Shown: positions 53,762-62,683 of the stretch, piece by piece
How positions within the stretch are numbered: position 1 is the stretch's first letter
Layout of the letters: every line of letters starts with the position of its first letter
From: Sinorhizobium numidicum
Lineage (GTDB): Bacteria > Pseudomonadota > Alphaproteobacteria > Rhizobiales > Rhizobiaceae
Direction of reading: 5' to 3'
NCBI RefSeq assembly: GCF_029892045.1
Contig: NZ_CP120368.1
Coordinates: forward strand, 2,168,001 to 2,232,000
DNA: 64,000 bases
Notes under the pieces: generated by a model
What the model saw: only the letters and a program-made list of their open reading frames with translations
Databases searched by the model: none
Told to the model about the DNA's origin: nothing
Made by a program: the position numbers and the translations under genes

Positions 53762-55336
53762 TCAGGTGAAGGCGTCCGGCATCGAGTCCTTGCGCTTGGC
53801 GATATATTCCTTAAGCGCCTCGTCGATCGCCGGATCGAGGTAAGGCGCCTCGTAATGTTCCAGCCAAGAGCGGGCAAGCGCATTGGCACGCTGCTCGATC
53901 CGCTTCTCGCCTTCGATTTCCCACTGCTCGAAGGAATTGTTGTCGGCGAGCGGCGAGCGGTAGAAGGCCGTCTGGAAGTTTGCCTGCGTGTGGGCGCAGC
54001 CGAGATAGTGGCTTCCCGGACCGACTTCGCGGATTGCGTCCAGCGCCTGAGCGTCCTCGGAAAGGTCGACGCCCTCGGCCATCTTCTGCATCATGCCGAG
54101 CTGGTCCTGGTCGATCATGAACTTCTCGTAAGACGAAACGAGGCCGCCCTCCAGCCAGCCGGCCGCATGCAGCACGAAATTGGTGCCGGCAAGCAGCGTC
54201 ATGTTCAGCGTGTTGGCCGATTCATGCGCGGCCTGGGCATCCGGAACCTTGGAGCCGCAGAGCGAACCGCCGGTACGGAACGGCAGGCCAAGACGACGGG
54301 CGAGCTGTGCGGCACCGTAGGAGACCAGCGATGGCTCCGGCGTGCCGAAGGTCGGCGCGCCCGACTGCATCGAAATCGAGGCGGCGAAGGTGCCGAAGAG
54401 CACCGGCGCGCCCTTGCGGATGAGTTGGGTGAACGAGGCGCCGGCGAGCACTTCGGCAAGGATCTGCGTCAGCGTGCCGGCAACGGTCACCGGGCTCATC
54501 GCGCCGGACAGGATGAATGGCGAAAGCACGCAGGCCTGATTATGGCGTGCATAAACCTTGAGCGCGCCCACCATCGTCTCGTCGAAGACCATCGGCGAGT
54601 TGGCGTTGATGAGGTTCAGCGTCACCGTGTTGTTTTCGACGAAATCGTCGCCGAAGACGATCTTCGCCATGGCGATCGTATCTTCGGCGCGTTCCGGCGC
54701 CGTCACCGAGCCCATGAAGGGTTTGTCGGAATAGCGGATATGGCTGTAGACCATATCGAGGTGGCGCTTGTTGACCGGAACGTCGACCGGCTCGCAAACC
54801 GTGCCGCCGGACGAATGCATCGACGGCGCCATATAGGCGAGCTTCACGAAATTGCGGAAGTCCTCGATCGTCGCATAACGGCGGTTGCCTTCCAGATCGC
54901 GGACGAAGGGCGGGCCATAGACCGGTGCGAAAACGGTGGCCTTGCCGCCGATATGGGCGTTGCGCTCGGGATTGCGCGCATGCCAGGTGAAGTTCGACGG
55001 CGCGCTCTTCAGGAGCTCGCGGCAAAGTCCCTTCGGGAAGTGAACACGCTGGCCACGCACGTCGGCACCAGCTGCTTTCCAGAGCTCGAGCGCCTCCGCG
55101 TCATCGCGGAACTCGATGCCGATTTCCTCGAGCACGGTGTCAGCATTGCGCTCGATGAGTTGCAGGCCTTCCTCGTCGAGCACTTCATATTCGCGGATCT
55201 TGCGCTGGATATAGGGCAAAGACGGCCCCGGACCGCCTCCAGTGCGCGACGCCCGGCGCGCCGCCGCTCCCCGCCCCTCGCCACGCGCGCGGCGTCCGCC
55301 GCCCTCGACCGCGCCTTTTTCTGTCACGTCGCTCAT
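53762..55336 (-). CDS. MttB-family methylamine/betaine:corrinoid methyltransferase (no pyrrolysine)
   Basis: This 524-residue protein of the trimethylamine methyltransferase family has LPYIQRKIREYEVLDEEGLQ at the start, a TIM-barrel core and a GSHYLGCAHTQANFQTAFYR segment near the C-terminus. There is no in-frame amber codon, so it is of the non-pyrrolysine group, members of which demethylate glycine betaine, proline betaine or similar quaternary amines. The first 45 residues are low-complexity (Gly/Arg-rich). A corrinoid protein gene is divergent from it across 515 bp. The exact substrate is unknown. Confidence 0.88.
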   Translation of the reverse strand: MSDVTEKGAVEGGGRRARGEGRGAAARRASRTGGGPGPSLPYIQRKIREYEVLDEEGLQLIERNADTVLEEIGIEFRDDAEALELWKAAGADVRGQRVHFPKGLCRELLKSAPSNFTWHARNPERNAHIGGKATVFAPVYGPPFVRDLEGNRRYATIEDFRNFVKLAYMAPSMHSSGGTVCEPVDVPVNKRHLDMVYSHIRYSDKPFMGSVTAPERAEDTIAMAKIVFGDDFVENNTVTLNLINANSPMVFDETMVGALKVYARHNQACVLSPFILSGAMSPVTVAGTLTQILAEVLAGASFTQLIRKGAPVLFGTFAASISMQSGAPTFGTPEPSLVSYGAAQLARRLGLPFRTGGSLCGSKVPDAQAAHESANTLNMTLLAGTNFVLHAAGWLEGGLVSSYEKFMIDQDQLGMMQKMAEGVDLSEDAQALDAIREVGPGSHYLGCAHTQANFQTAFYRSPLADNNSFEQWEIEGEKRIEQRANALARSWLEHYEAPYLDPAIDEALKEYIAKRKDSMPDAFT

Positions 55337-55851
55337 TCGCTCGTCCTCTCCCGCCACGCCCGCGTAATCCTATACGAAGGACGCAGCAACACTTTGATAG
55401 ATGGCGCATAACCCTTTCGGAAGGTCGATTCCAGTGGTCGGAGCCTGCGCCCGGCATCGATTTGGCCTAATGCTACCAATGCGCCGTACCGGTACGGGTC
55501 TTAATGCGCCAACGGGTGGCGCATCTTAGACACTCGGCCGGGGCGCCAGCAGAGCCCTCGTAAACTGCAACGGATGGCAGGCGCCGGCATCCGCCGAGTC
55601 ACGCCTAACTCGGATGTAACGCTTTGAACTGTTGCATAATTTTACCGGCCGCTGGATTCCGGAGAGGGAAATTATGCGATAGGACTATTCCAAAGGCGGG
55701 ACTGACGGGCGCGCCGTCGTTTTTCATCACATGCGACGTCGCTTTCGAAAAGAGTTTTTTAGGTGTGGCCCGCTAAGGATGTGCTACGCGTCCGGATCGT
55801 GCCGAGATCACCGCGCGAAGACTACCGTGCCAGGAACCGAGGAACCCTACT
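55337..55851. promoter_or_regulatory. Divergent region between MttB-family and corrinoid protein genes
   Basis: No supported gene in these 515 bp. It contains an inverted repeat, GCATAATTT (55634-55642) with AAATTATGC (55669-55677) enclosing an inner CCGG pair. It also contains a palindromic GTACCGGTAC flanked by two AATGCGCC copies near 55470-55510. Either may bind a regulator of the methyl-transfer genes. No sigma-54 promoter pattern was found. Confidence 0.55.
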
Positions 55852-56550
<699 letters not shown>

Positions 56551-56568
56551 GCCTGAATGCTTTTCAAC

Positions 56569-56616
56569 AAGAAAGCCGGCTGCACGGGTGAAAACGGCAG
56601 CCGGCTTTCTTATTTT
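56569..56616 (+). terminator. Terminator after the corrinoid protein gene
   Basis: AAGAAAGCCGGCTGC (56569-56583) pairs with GCAGCCGGCTTTCTT (56597-56611), a perfect 15-bp stem followed by ATTTT. Strong rho-independent terminator, which implies the DUF1638 gene has its own promoter. Confidence 0.9.
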
Positions 56617-56660
56617 AAGGCGACAGGAAGGGCGCAGATGCGGCGCCCGGCCTTAGATCG

Positions 56661-56825
56661 TCAGTTCGCGGCTCTGGCGACCCGGCGACCGGCCGACTCT
56701 GTCGCGTTGACGGTATTTGCAGTATCCTGCCCGATGCCGCGGATGGTGTTGGCGCAGGAACTCAGGGTTGTCAAAGCCATCAGAATGGCGCCGATCGTTG
56801 CGAGAGTCTTTGTTGTCATGACCAT
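56661..56825 (-). CDS. Entericidin-like small lipoprotein 1
   Basis: 54 residues beginning MVMTTKTLATIGAILMAL with the lipobox LSSC, then a short soluble part (ANTIRGIGQDTANTVNATES) typical of the entericidin A/B family. Such outer lipoproteins are linked to stress-induced lysis in enterobacteria. AAAGGA precedes the ATG at 56825; ATG 56819 is an alternative. It reads against the corrinoid gene and lies just upstream of the DUF1638 gene on the opposite strand. Confidence 0.8.
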   Translation of the reverse strand: MVMTTKTLATIGAILMALTTLSSCANTIRGIGQDTANTVNATESAGRRVARAAN

Positions 56826-56858
56826 GATTCCTTTATGTTGCTGCAAGGCGGAATAAAG

Positions 56859-57488
56859 ATGGAAAACGCAACGTCGGCAAGAGAACGTGCACAACCAAAG
56901 AAAGTTCATGTCATAGGTTGCGGAGCGATCGCGCGCGAAATTCTTGCCGTCTGCGAAGCCAACAATCTCGACCACATCGATCTCCACTGTCTGCCCGCCA
57001 TCTGGCACAACACACCGGAAAAAATCACGCCGGGCGTGCGCGAGGCGATCGCGAGGGCACGCGCCAATGGCTTCGAGCGTATCTTTATCGCCTATGCCGA
57101 TTGCGGCACCGGCGGCGTTCTCGACCGGCTCTGCGAGGAGGAAGGCGTGACACGCATTCCCGGCCCGCATTGCTATTCCTTCTTCGCCGGCAATGCCGAT
57201 TTCGCCGCGCGCTGGGACGACGATCTCACCGCCTTCTTCCTCACCGATTTCCTCGCACGCCAGTTCGAAGCCTTCGTCGTCGAACCGCTCGGCCTCGACC
57301 GCCATCCGGAACTGCGCGACATGTATTTCGGCCACTACCGCAAGCTCGTCTATCTCTCGCAGGTGGAGGACGAGGCCTTGCAGGAAAAGGCCCGCCGCGC
57401 CGCCGAATACCTTGGGCTGGCCTATGAATACCGCCACACCGGCTATGGCGATCTCACCCGCTCGCTCATCGAGGCGTCATCGCACTAG
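56859..57488 (+). CDS. DUF1638 protein of the corrinoid cluster
   Basis: A 209-residue protein with three conserved cysteine sites (HVIGCGAIAREI, AYADCGTGG, GPHCYSFFAG) and a helical C-terminal half. DUF1638 proteins recur beside corrinoid methyltransferase genes in bacteria and archaea; their activity is unknown. Start 56859 (MENATS) is preferred over 56835. Divergent from the entericidin-like gene; the 3' end abuts the identical 105-bp repeat. Confidence 0.85.
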   Translation: MENATSARERAQPKKVHVIGCGAIAREILAVCEANNLDHIDLHCLPAIWHNTPEKITPGVREAIARARANGFERIFIAYADCGTGGVLDRLCEEEGVTRIPGPHCYSFFAGNADFAARWDDDLTAFFLTDFLARQFEAFVVEPLGLDRHPELRDMYFGHYRKLVYLSQVEDEALQEKARRAAEYLGLAYEYRHTGYGDLTRSLIEASSH

Positions 57489-58131
57489 AGCGCCGTGCGT
57501 TCAAGTGAACGCACAAAGGACGCTCTAGCACTCTAGATTCTAGAGCATCTTGTCCGCTTCCAGCGGTTCCGCTTGAAAGCGGGATGCTCCAAGGGTCTCG
57601 CGCCGCTTCAACGCGCAAGGGTCGCCGCAAAAAAGAGTGCGTAGCTGCGTAGTTCCTTCCAGACCGGACCATGGCCATAACCAGGTGAACAGTTCTTGGA
57701 TGGAATCTGACGCAAGAAAGCGGCCATTCACGGCCCGGACGCACCGTGGCTGGATCCCTGTGACAAGCACAGGAAGGGGGAGCTTGCTGGACCCGCAAAA
57801 CACCAGGGCCCTGACCGGGACGAGCGCAGGCGCGATGCCCCCTCCGAAAAATGTTACGATCCTGCTTCCAGTAATTCCCTCCCATTTGCCAATCCTTTGT
57901 CTGGTGAGCGCCTCAGTGGGGCGTCCCTCATCCCTGTGCTTGTCACAGGGATCCAGCCGCGGCGCGTCGGCGGCGCGGAAAACTCCGTGCCACCCACCGC
58001 TGTCCTCGCGCGGCTCAACATCCCTCACTTAAGTCGACGGTAAGGTCTTCGGTCGTATTCCTTGGTGTGTTTCCATCGCCTGCGCACATCGCATCATCCA
58101 AGAAATCCATCCGAAACCAACGGAAAACTCT
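57489..58131. repeat. 643-bp non-coding region built from repeats
   Basis: It contains copy 2 of the identical 105-bp element (57485-57589, beginning in the last bases of the DUF1638 gene). It also contains a separate element bounded by the perfect 26-bp inverted repeats 57748-57773 and 57933-57958 (GGCTGGATCCCTGTGACAAG and continuing). No supported gene. Confidence 0.85.
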
Positions 58132-58929
58132 GTGATTGCAGAAGAGGTAAAACCAAGCGCACGGACCAGCCGCCCGATCGTCATCGTCACCGCCGGCGGC
58201 GAAAATCCGAATGTCATGATCAATGCGCTCGCCGCACATTTCGATGACGTCGTGGTCCTGCAGGAACCGCCGGAGCCGAAGGCGCTTTTCGTCAAACGCC
58301 GCGCCCGCAAACTCGGCTGGCCGACGGCCCTTGGCCAATTGGCGACGATGGTCGCCTCCCGTTTCGGCAAGCGCTTCATCCGCCGGCGGGCGGCCGAGAT
58401 ACTTCGTCGGTATGGCGCGTCCGCGGAGCCCAATTCGTTGGTTCCGGTGCATCGCATAGGCTCGATCAACGATGCCGAAGGGCGGGCACGGCTGAAGGCA
58501 CTTCAGCCCGCGGTCGTGTTCCTCATCAGTTGCCGTATGCTGAAGCCGGAAACGCTTGCGGCGATCTCCTGCCCGGTTCTCAATTTTCACGCGGGCATCA
58601 ATCCGCAATATCGCGGTTTGATGGGCGGCTACTGGGCACGCGTCAGCAACGACCTCGAAAACTTCGGCGCGACCGTCCACCTGGTCGATGAAGGCGTCGA
58701 TACCGGCGGCATACTCTACCAGTCGCGGCAAGTGCCGACGCGTGCCGACACAATGCACACCTATCCGCTCCTGCAGACCGCCGCCTCGACCGGTATCGCG
58801 ATCCGGGCCGTCGAGGATGCGCTTGCCGGACATCTCCGCCCGCAAGATATCGCAGCCGCCTCCCGGCAATGGTACCATCCGCCCCTCTGGACCTGGGTCT
58901 GGAATGGCTTGTGGCGCCGAACCTGGTAG
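58132..58929 (+). CDS. Formyltransferase-family protein
   Basis: This 265-residue protein has the formyltransferase fold: NFHAGINPQYRGLMGGYW supplies the catalytic Asn and His, and VHLVDEGVDTGGILYQ the catalytic Asp. The N-terminal VIVTAGGENPNVMINALAA replaces the usual GTP cyclohydrolase-like or tRNA-binding parts. It is not full-length Fmt. Formyl groups come from 10-formyl-tetrahydrofolate, which fits the nearby folate genes; the acceptor is unknown. GTG 58132 start has no strong ribosome site. Confidence 0.8.
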   Translation: MIAEEVKPSARTSRPIVIVTAGGENPNVMINALAAHFDDVVVLQEPPEPKALFVKRRARKLGWPTALGQLATMVASRFGKRFIRRRAAEILRRYGASAEPNSLVPVHRIGSINDAEGRARLKALQPAVVFLISCRMLKPETLAAISCPVLNFHAGINPQYRGLMGGYWARVSNDLENFGATVHLVDEGVDTGGILYQSRQVPTRADTMHTYPLLQTAASTGIAIRAVEDALAGHLRPQDIAAASRQWYHPPLWTWVWNGLWRRTW

Positions 58930-58956
58930 ACCAAATTACGAAGTGAGGGAAATTCA

Positions 58957-59154
58957 ATGCCGCAAGAGCGCTACGAACTCGTTCTCGATCCGACCGACCA
59001 TTGGACGGTATGGGACAATGTAACGGGTGTACCGGTGGTTTTCGCCGATCGGATACTTGGTGGGCTTACCGAAGACGAGGCGGAAGCGGCTCTCAAGCTG
59101 CTCGTCGAGCTAGATCGGAACCGCGCGACGGCCGCTGTCGGAGACGCCGCGTAG
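58957..59154 (+). CDS. 65-residue hypothetical protein in operon with formyltransferase gene
   Basis: Begins MPQERYELVLDPTDHWTVWD and ends in an alanine-rich tail; GAGGGAAATTCA before the ATG is a good ribosome site. It lies 27 bp after the formyltransferase gene. The sequence suggests a small beta sheet plus one helix (LTEDEAEAALKLLVELDRN). No family recognised. Confidence 0.7.
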   Translation: MPQERYELVLDPTDHWTVWDNVTGVPVVFADRILGGLTEDEAEAALKLLVELDRNRATAAVGDAA

Positions 59155-59219
59155 GCGGAGCGGCACCCAAGACCGTTCACGCACGCCGGTGTTTGCGGCG
59201 TCGGACGCATCAGGCGCTA

Positions 59220-59369
59220 TTACTGACCCGCCTTCAGCACACGATGGGTGGCGCTATCTACGGCGCGGCCCGTTTCAGCGCTGTCCTGCCTGAAACCGCG
59301 CGCTGTATTGGCGCAGGCGGAAAGCGCAAGCAGCGCCAGGCACATGATTGCGATTACAGCTCTGGACAT
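59220..59369 (-). CDS. Entericidin-like small lipoprotein 2
   Basis: 49 residues beginning MSRAVIAIMCLALLAL with lipobox LSAC, then ANTARGFRQDSAETGRAVDS, similar in pattern to the protein at 56.7 kb. GTTGAGG stands before the start at 59369. This gene is too short for usual ORF cut-offs. Confidence 0.75.
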   Translation of the reverse strand: MSRAVIAIMCLALLALSACANTARGFRQDSAETGRAVDSATHRVLKAGQ

Positions 59370-59384
59370 CCTCAACTCCGATCA

Positions 59385-59484
59385 CAGCGCCGTGCGTCTT
59401 CTCAGACGCACAAAGGTCGCTGGACACTTTGAATTGCTGCATGGTGTTGTTCTTAAATCGGTTCCGATTTAAGGAACCATGCAG
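59385..59484. repeat. Paired hairpins upstream of entericidin-like gene 2
   Basis: The first hairpin (59385-59422; GTGCGTCT with AGACGCAC inside CAGCG/CGCTG) belongs to the family at 14.65, 44.17 and 57.49 kb. The second (59437-59484) is a nested palindrome, CTGCATGGT with ACCATGCAG enclosing TTAAATCGG with CCGATTTAA. Confidence 0.7.
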
Positions 59485-59611
59485 TGACCAGCGATCGAAA
59501 GGAGATGATGCGCATTCCCGCGAAATCAAGCCGCATGAGCGCTTGCCTTCGGCGGGCAACGGAGAGAACATCGCCCCCCCCGTCATATCCAATCCATGAT
59601 TGGAGACAGTG

Positions 59612-59782
59612 ATGACCCGCAAATCTTCGATAGTCGCAGCCGCGATAGCCCTTTTGACACTCGCGGGCTGCATGAGCGATCAGTCCAGCCGAAGGAATAC
59701 TGCCCCTCCGCCTCCGAGTAGTGCCGGCAGTGCCGGCGGCGGCAGCATGGGCAGCTCGGGAGGCGGAAGTTCAGGCTACTAG
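59612..59782 (+). CDS. Small Gly/Ser-rich lipoprotein
   Basis: 56 residues: signal MTRKSSIVAAAIALLTL, lipobox LAGC, then a low-complexity tail of Pro, Gly and Ser. TGGAGACAGTG precedes the ATG at 59612. Function unknown; probably an outer-membrane lipoprotein. Divergent from entericidin-like gene 2. Confidence 0.7.
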   Translation: MTRKSSIVAAAIALLTLAGCMSDQSSRRNTAPPPPSSAGSAGGGSMGSSGGGSSGY

Positions 59783-59881
59783 AGCGTCGAGCTTTTTTCC
59801 GCCGCACAGAGCTCGCTGCAGCACCTTGAAGTGCCGCATGGTAGTCCGCTAGTCTCGCGACGAACGGGCCTCCGAAGGGCG

Positions 59882-60367
59882 TCAATAGTAAGGCGAATAG
59901 CACTGCTGACGCGGGCCGCCGTATGGTTGGAACGAATTGTCCCAGGCGCGATAGGAGCGATACCGGTTGTAGCACCAGTTCGTGTGGCGCTGGCTCAAGC
60001 CGGGCTCGGCGTAGCGCGGAGGCGCTGCGATCGTGCCGCCAATGATGGCTCCCGCCCCGAAAGCCGCGAGAGGGTACCACCAGCCGTCGTTGTGTCTGCG
60101 GTACCCGTGCCGGTGATATCGGTATCCGCGATGGCCGTTATACCAGCTGTAGCGATAGCCCTCGCCGCGCCAGCCCGGCCGTGGGCGATATCCGCCATGG
60201 TGCCAGCCTGGCCGCGGACGCGGCCTGTGGCCATGCCAGCGCTCTCGATGCCGAACCAAGTCGACGTCGTTCGCCTGCGACAGCGGAACGGCGGGCATGG
60301 CCTGAGCGGGCGCATAGCTCGTGAAAGCTGTTACGGCCGCAAGGAATAGGATGCCAATCTTCTTCAT
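59882..60367 (-). CDS. BA14K-type exported protein
   Basis: This 161-residue protein has a signal peptide ending in PAQA (about residue 23), a long Arg/His/Tyr/Gly-rich middle and the C-terminal signature [21 protein letters not shown] of BA14K/lectin-like proteins found in Brucella and rhizobia. The ATG at 60367 follows AGGTG, which is inside a hairpin. Confidence 0.85.
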   Translation of the reverse strand: MKKIGILFLAAVTAFTSYAPAQAMPAVPLSQANDVDLVRHRERWHGHRPRPRPGWHHGGYRPRPGWRGEGYRYSWYNGHRGYRYHRHGYRRHNDGWWYPLAAFGAGAIIGGTIAAPPRYAEPGLSQRHTNWCYNRYRSYRAWDNSFQPYGGPRQQCYSPYY

Positions 60368-60715
60368 CTCCACACCTATCTGTTGCGATAGGTGCAGATT
60401 TCCCGCCCTTACGTGAACCCGTAGTGAATGCCAACTTGATGATGTTCTAAGGTAAGTTGCAAAAAAGGCCATCTCTCCCTGTGCGATTCTTGGCGAATGT
60501 CGCAGGGTGCTGGACATCAAATGCTTCCAACACCGGCTCCATGGACGGATTTCACCACCTGGGACTGCCGGAAACGGCCGTGAATATGCGCATGACGCAT
60601 TCCGGCGGATGCGCGACTGTGCAGCGTCGTTTTTGGACATATCCAACGTCGTGGCAAGGTGAGCCACAGCGCATGGACATGCGCATTGTCGGCTCTAGAG
60701 GAGAACAGGAATCCC
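60368..60715. promoter_or_regulatory. Intergenic region with hairpin over the BA14K ribosome site
   Basis: CACCTATC (60373-60380) and GATAGGTG (60387-60394) form an 8-bp stem with a six-base loop just upstream of the BA14K start codon, covering its AGGTG ribosome site. The rest of the 348 bp holds no supported gene and should contain the promoter of the downstream folate operon. Confidence 0.55.
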
Positions 60716-61018
60716 ATGGCAGACCGCATTATCGTCTACTGGCGCGATATTCCCGCCCAGGTCATCATCAAACAGGGCCGCAAGAGCGCCAAACGCGAGC
60801 TTTCGCTGCGCTTCACCGAGGCGATCGACATGTGCGCGATGCGCACCGGCGCCGCCGAAACAGACGACTATCTTGCGGAATGGCGCAAGGCCGATCCTGT
60901 TCCGGTCTCCGACGACCTGGAGGCGGAGGCCGACAAGGCGGCGGCAGAACTCGAGGCCGCCTATGACCGGGAGCGGCTCGTCGCGCTCGTCAAGGCCGGA
61001 GGCCGCGACAATGCCTGA
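60716..61018 (+). CDS. Virulence_fact-domain small protein of the folate operon
   Basis: 100 residues: DRIIVYWRDIPAQVIIKQGR at the start and FTEAIDMCAMRTGAAETDDY, the pattern of the Pfam Virulence_fact domain, despite which no virulence role is known. It overlaps the MetV gene by 8 bp and so belongs to the MetV-MetF transcript. Its regular place next to MetV suggests a partner or assembly role; this is inferred. Confidence 0.8.
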   Translation: MADRIIVYWRDIPAQVIIKQGRKSAKRELSLRFTEAIDMCAMRTGAAETDDYLAEWRKADPVPVSDDLEAEADKAAAELEAAYDRERLVALVKAGGRDNA

Positions 61019-61595
61019 TCCGAAGGTCGTGACCGGCAACGCCCAACCCGCCAAGAAGGCGGCGACCGGCGCCTATACGCCGTCGGCCGTCTCGCCAAGC
61101 CGGCGTTCGCGCCACAAATATACGGTCCGGCTCTGGGCCGTGCGGCATTCGCGCTTCCTCGAATGGTTCTACAACCGCTTCGCCGACCTGTTCTTGAAGC
61201 TCCATCCGCTATGGAACGCGATCGGCTATGGACGGGTTGAGCGGCCTATCACCTTCGTCGAACGCCACGTGAAGGGTTTTCTCTTCGACTGCCGCATGTG
61301 CGGCCAGTGTGCGTTGTCGTCGACGGGCATGTCCTGCCCGATGAACTGTCCGAAGCAATTGCGCAATGGCCCCTGCGGCGGCGTGCGCGCCAACGGCAAT
61401 TGCGAGGTGGAACCGGACATGCCCTGCGTCTGGGTGCAGGCATGGAAGGGTTCGCAGAACATGGTGAAGGGCAATGCGATCATGAACGTGCAGCCGCCGG
61501 TCAACCAGTCGCTGCGCGAGACGTCGGCCTGGCTGCGGGTTACGGCCGAGGCTGCGGCCCGTCAGGAAGCGGCGAAGAAGGAAGGCCAGCAATGA
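61011..61595 (+). CDS. metV: MetV-type MTHFR C-terminal domain, cysteine-rich
   Basis: This 194-residue protein has a basic N-terminus and a cysteine-rich centre: Cys94, 97, 100, 109, 113, 122, 131 and 139, in the order typical of the MTHFR_C/MetV family that pairs with MetF and binds a metal or iron-sulfur cluster. Two hydrophobic stretches precede it. It overlaps its neighbours on both sides (8 bp and 4 bp), so the operon is tightly coupled. Its role is to let MetF use an electron source other than NADH alone; in acetogens it forms a complex with MetF. Confidence 0.88.
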   Translation: MPDPKVVTGNAQPAKKAATGAYTPSAVSPSRRSRHKYTVRLWAVRHSRFLEWFYNRFADLFLKLHPLWNAIGYGRVERPITFVERHVKGFLFDCRMCGQCALSSTGMSCPMNCPKQLRNGPCGGVRANGNCEVEPDMPCVWVQAWKGSQNMVKGNAIMNVQPPVNQSLRETSAWLRVTAEAAARQEAAKKEGQQ

Positions 61596-62683
61596 GCCCG
61601 GATATCAACCCCTTCGATCCTAGCGCGCCGCTCGATCCGCTGCCCGGCCATTCCTCGCGCGGGCGGCTGGAGCGGGTGCTTCGCCGCGGCGAATTCGCCG
61701 TGACGGCGGAGCTCAACCCGCCGGACAGCGCCAATCCGCAGGACGTCTATGAACGCGCGGCGATCTTCGACGGCTGGGTCGACGGCATCAACGCGGTCGA
61801 CGCCTCGGGTGCCAATTGCCACATGTCCTCGGTTGGCATCTGTGCGCTGCTAACGCGCATGGGCTATGCGCCGATCATGCAGATCGCCTGCCGCGACAAG
61901 AACCGCATCGCCATCCAGGGCGACGTGCTCGGCGCATCCGCCATGGGCGTGCAGAACATCCTGTGCCTGACCGGCGACGGCGTGCAGGCCGGCGACCAGC
62001 CGGGCGCCAAGCCCGTTTTCGATCTCGATTGCATGTCGCTGCTCGAAACCGTGCGGATCATGCGCGACAACTCGAAGTTTCTTTCCGGGCGCAAGCTGAC
62101 GACGCCGCCGCACGTCTTTCTCGGCGCCGCGATCAACCCCTTCGCCCCGCCCTATGACTTCCGTCCCTATCGGCTCGCGAAAAAGATCGAAGCCGGGGCG
62201 CAGTTCGTCCAGAGCCAGTATTGCTTCGACGTGCCGATGTTCCGCGAATACATGAAGAAGGTGCGCGACCTCGGCCTGCATGAGAAGTGCTTCATCCTCG
62301 TCGGCGTTGGCCCGTTGGCGTCGGCCAAGACCGCCCGCTGGATCCGCTCCAACGTTCCGGGCATCCATGTCCCCGACAGCATCATCACGCGGCTCGAAGG
62401 CGCTCAGGATCAGAAGAAGGAAGGCAAGCAGATCTGCATCGACATCATCGACGAGGTGAAGGAGATCGAGGGCGTCTCCGGCGTCCACGTGATGGCCTAC
62501 CGTCAGGAAGAGTACGTGGCCGAGATCGTCCATGACTCGGGCGTTCTGAAGGGCCGCAAGCCCTGGAAGCGCGAAAGCTCGCCGGCGGATGCGCTCGTCG
62601 CCGAGCGATTCGAACATCTTCGCGAGGGTAAGGAAGAGAACCAGCAGGAGATGGCCGAAGCCGCAGCGCACCATCCGCATTGA
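61592..62683 (+). CDS. metF: Methylenetetrahydrofolate reductase MetF
   Basis: Interconverts 5,10-methylene- and 5-methyl-tetrahydrofolate. The 363-residue flavoenzyme is longer than standard MetF (about 295) by an N-terminal and a C-terminal tail. It has the family's AELNPPDSANPQDV start of the barrel, ILCLTGDGVQAGDQPGA and GAQFVQSQYCFDVPMF. It begins in the MetV stop (ATGA). With MetV and the downstream folate:corrinoid methyltransferase it forms a methyl-folate module that could run in the oxidising direction. Confidence 0.93.
   Translation: MSPDINPFDPSAPLDPLPGHSSRGRLERVLRRGEFAVTAELNPPDSANPQDVYERAAIFDGWVDGINAVDASGANCHMSSVGICALLTRMGYAPIMQIACRDKNRIAIQGDVLGASAMGVQNILCLTGDGVQAGDQPGAKPVFDLDCMSLLETVRIMRDNSKFLSGRKLTTPPHVFLGAAINPFAPPYDFRPYRLAKKIEAGAQFVQSQYCFDVPMFREYMKKVRDLGLHEKCFILVGVGPLASAKTARWIRSNVPGIHVPDSIITRLEGAQDQKKEGKQICIDIIDEVKEIEGVSGVHVMAYRQEEYVAEIVHDSGVLKGRKPWKRESSPADALVAERFEHLREGKEENQQEMAEAAAHHPH

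Noticed and set aside
53762..55336. Pyrrolysine-containing MttB
   Set aside because: No in-frame amber codon and no pyrrolysine genes seen; it is of the non-pyrrolysine group.
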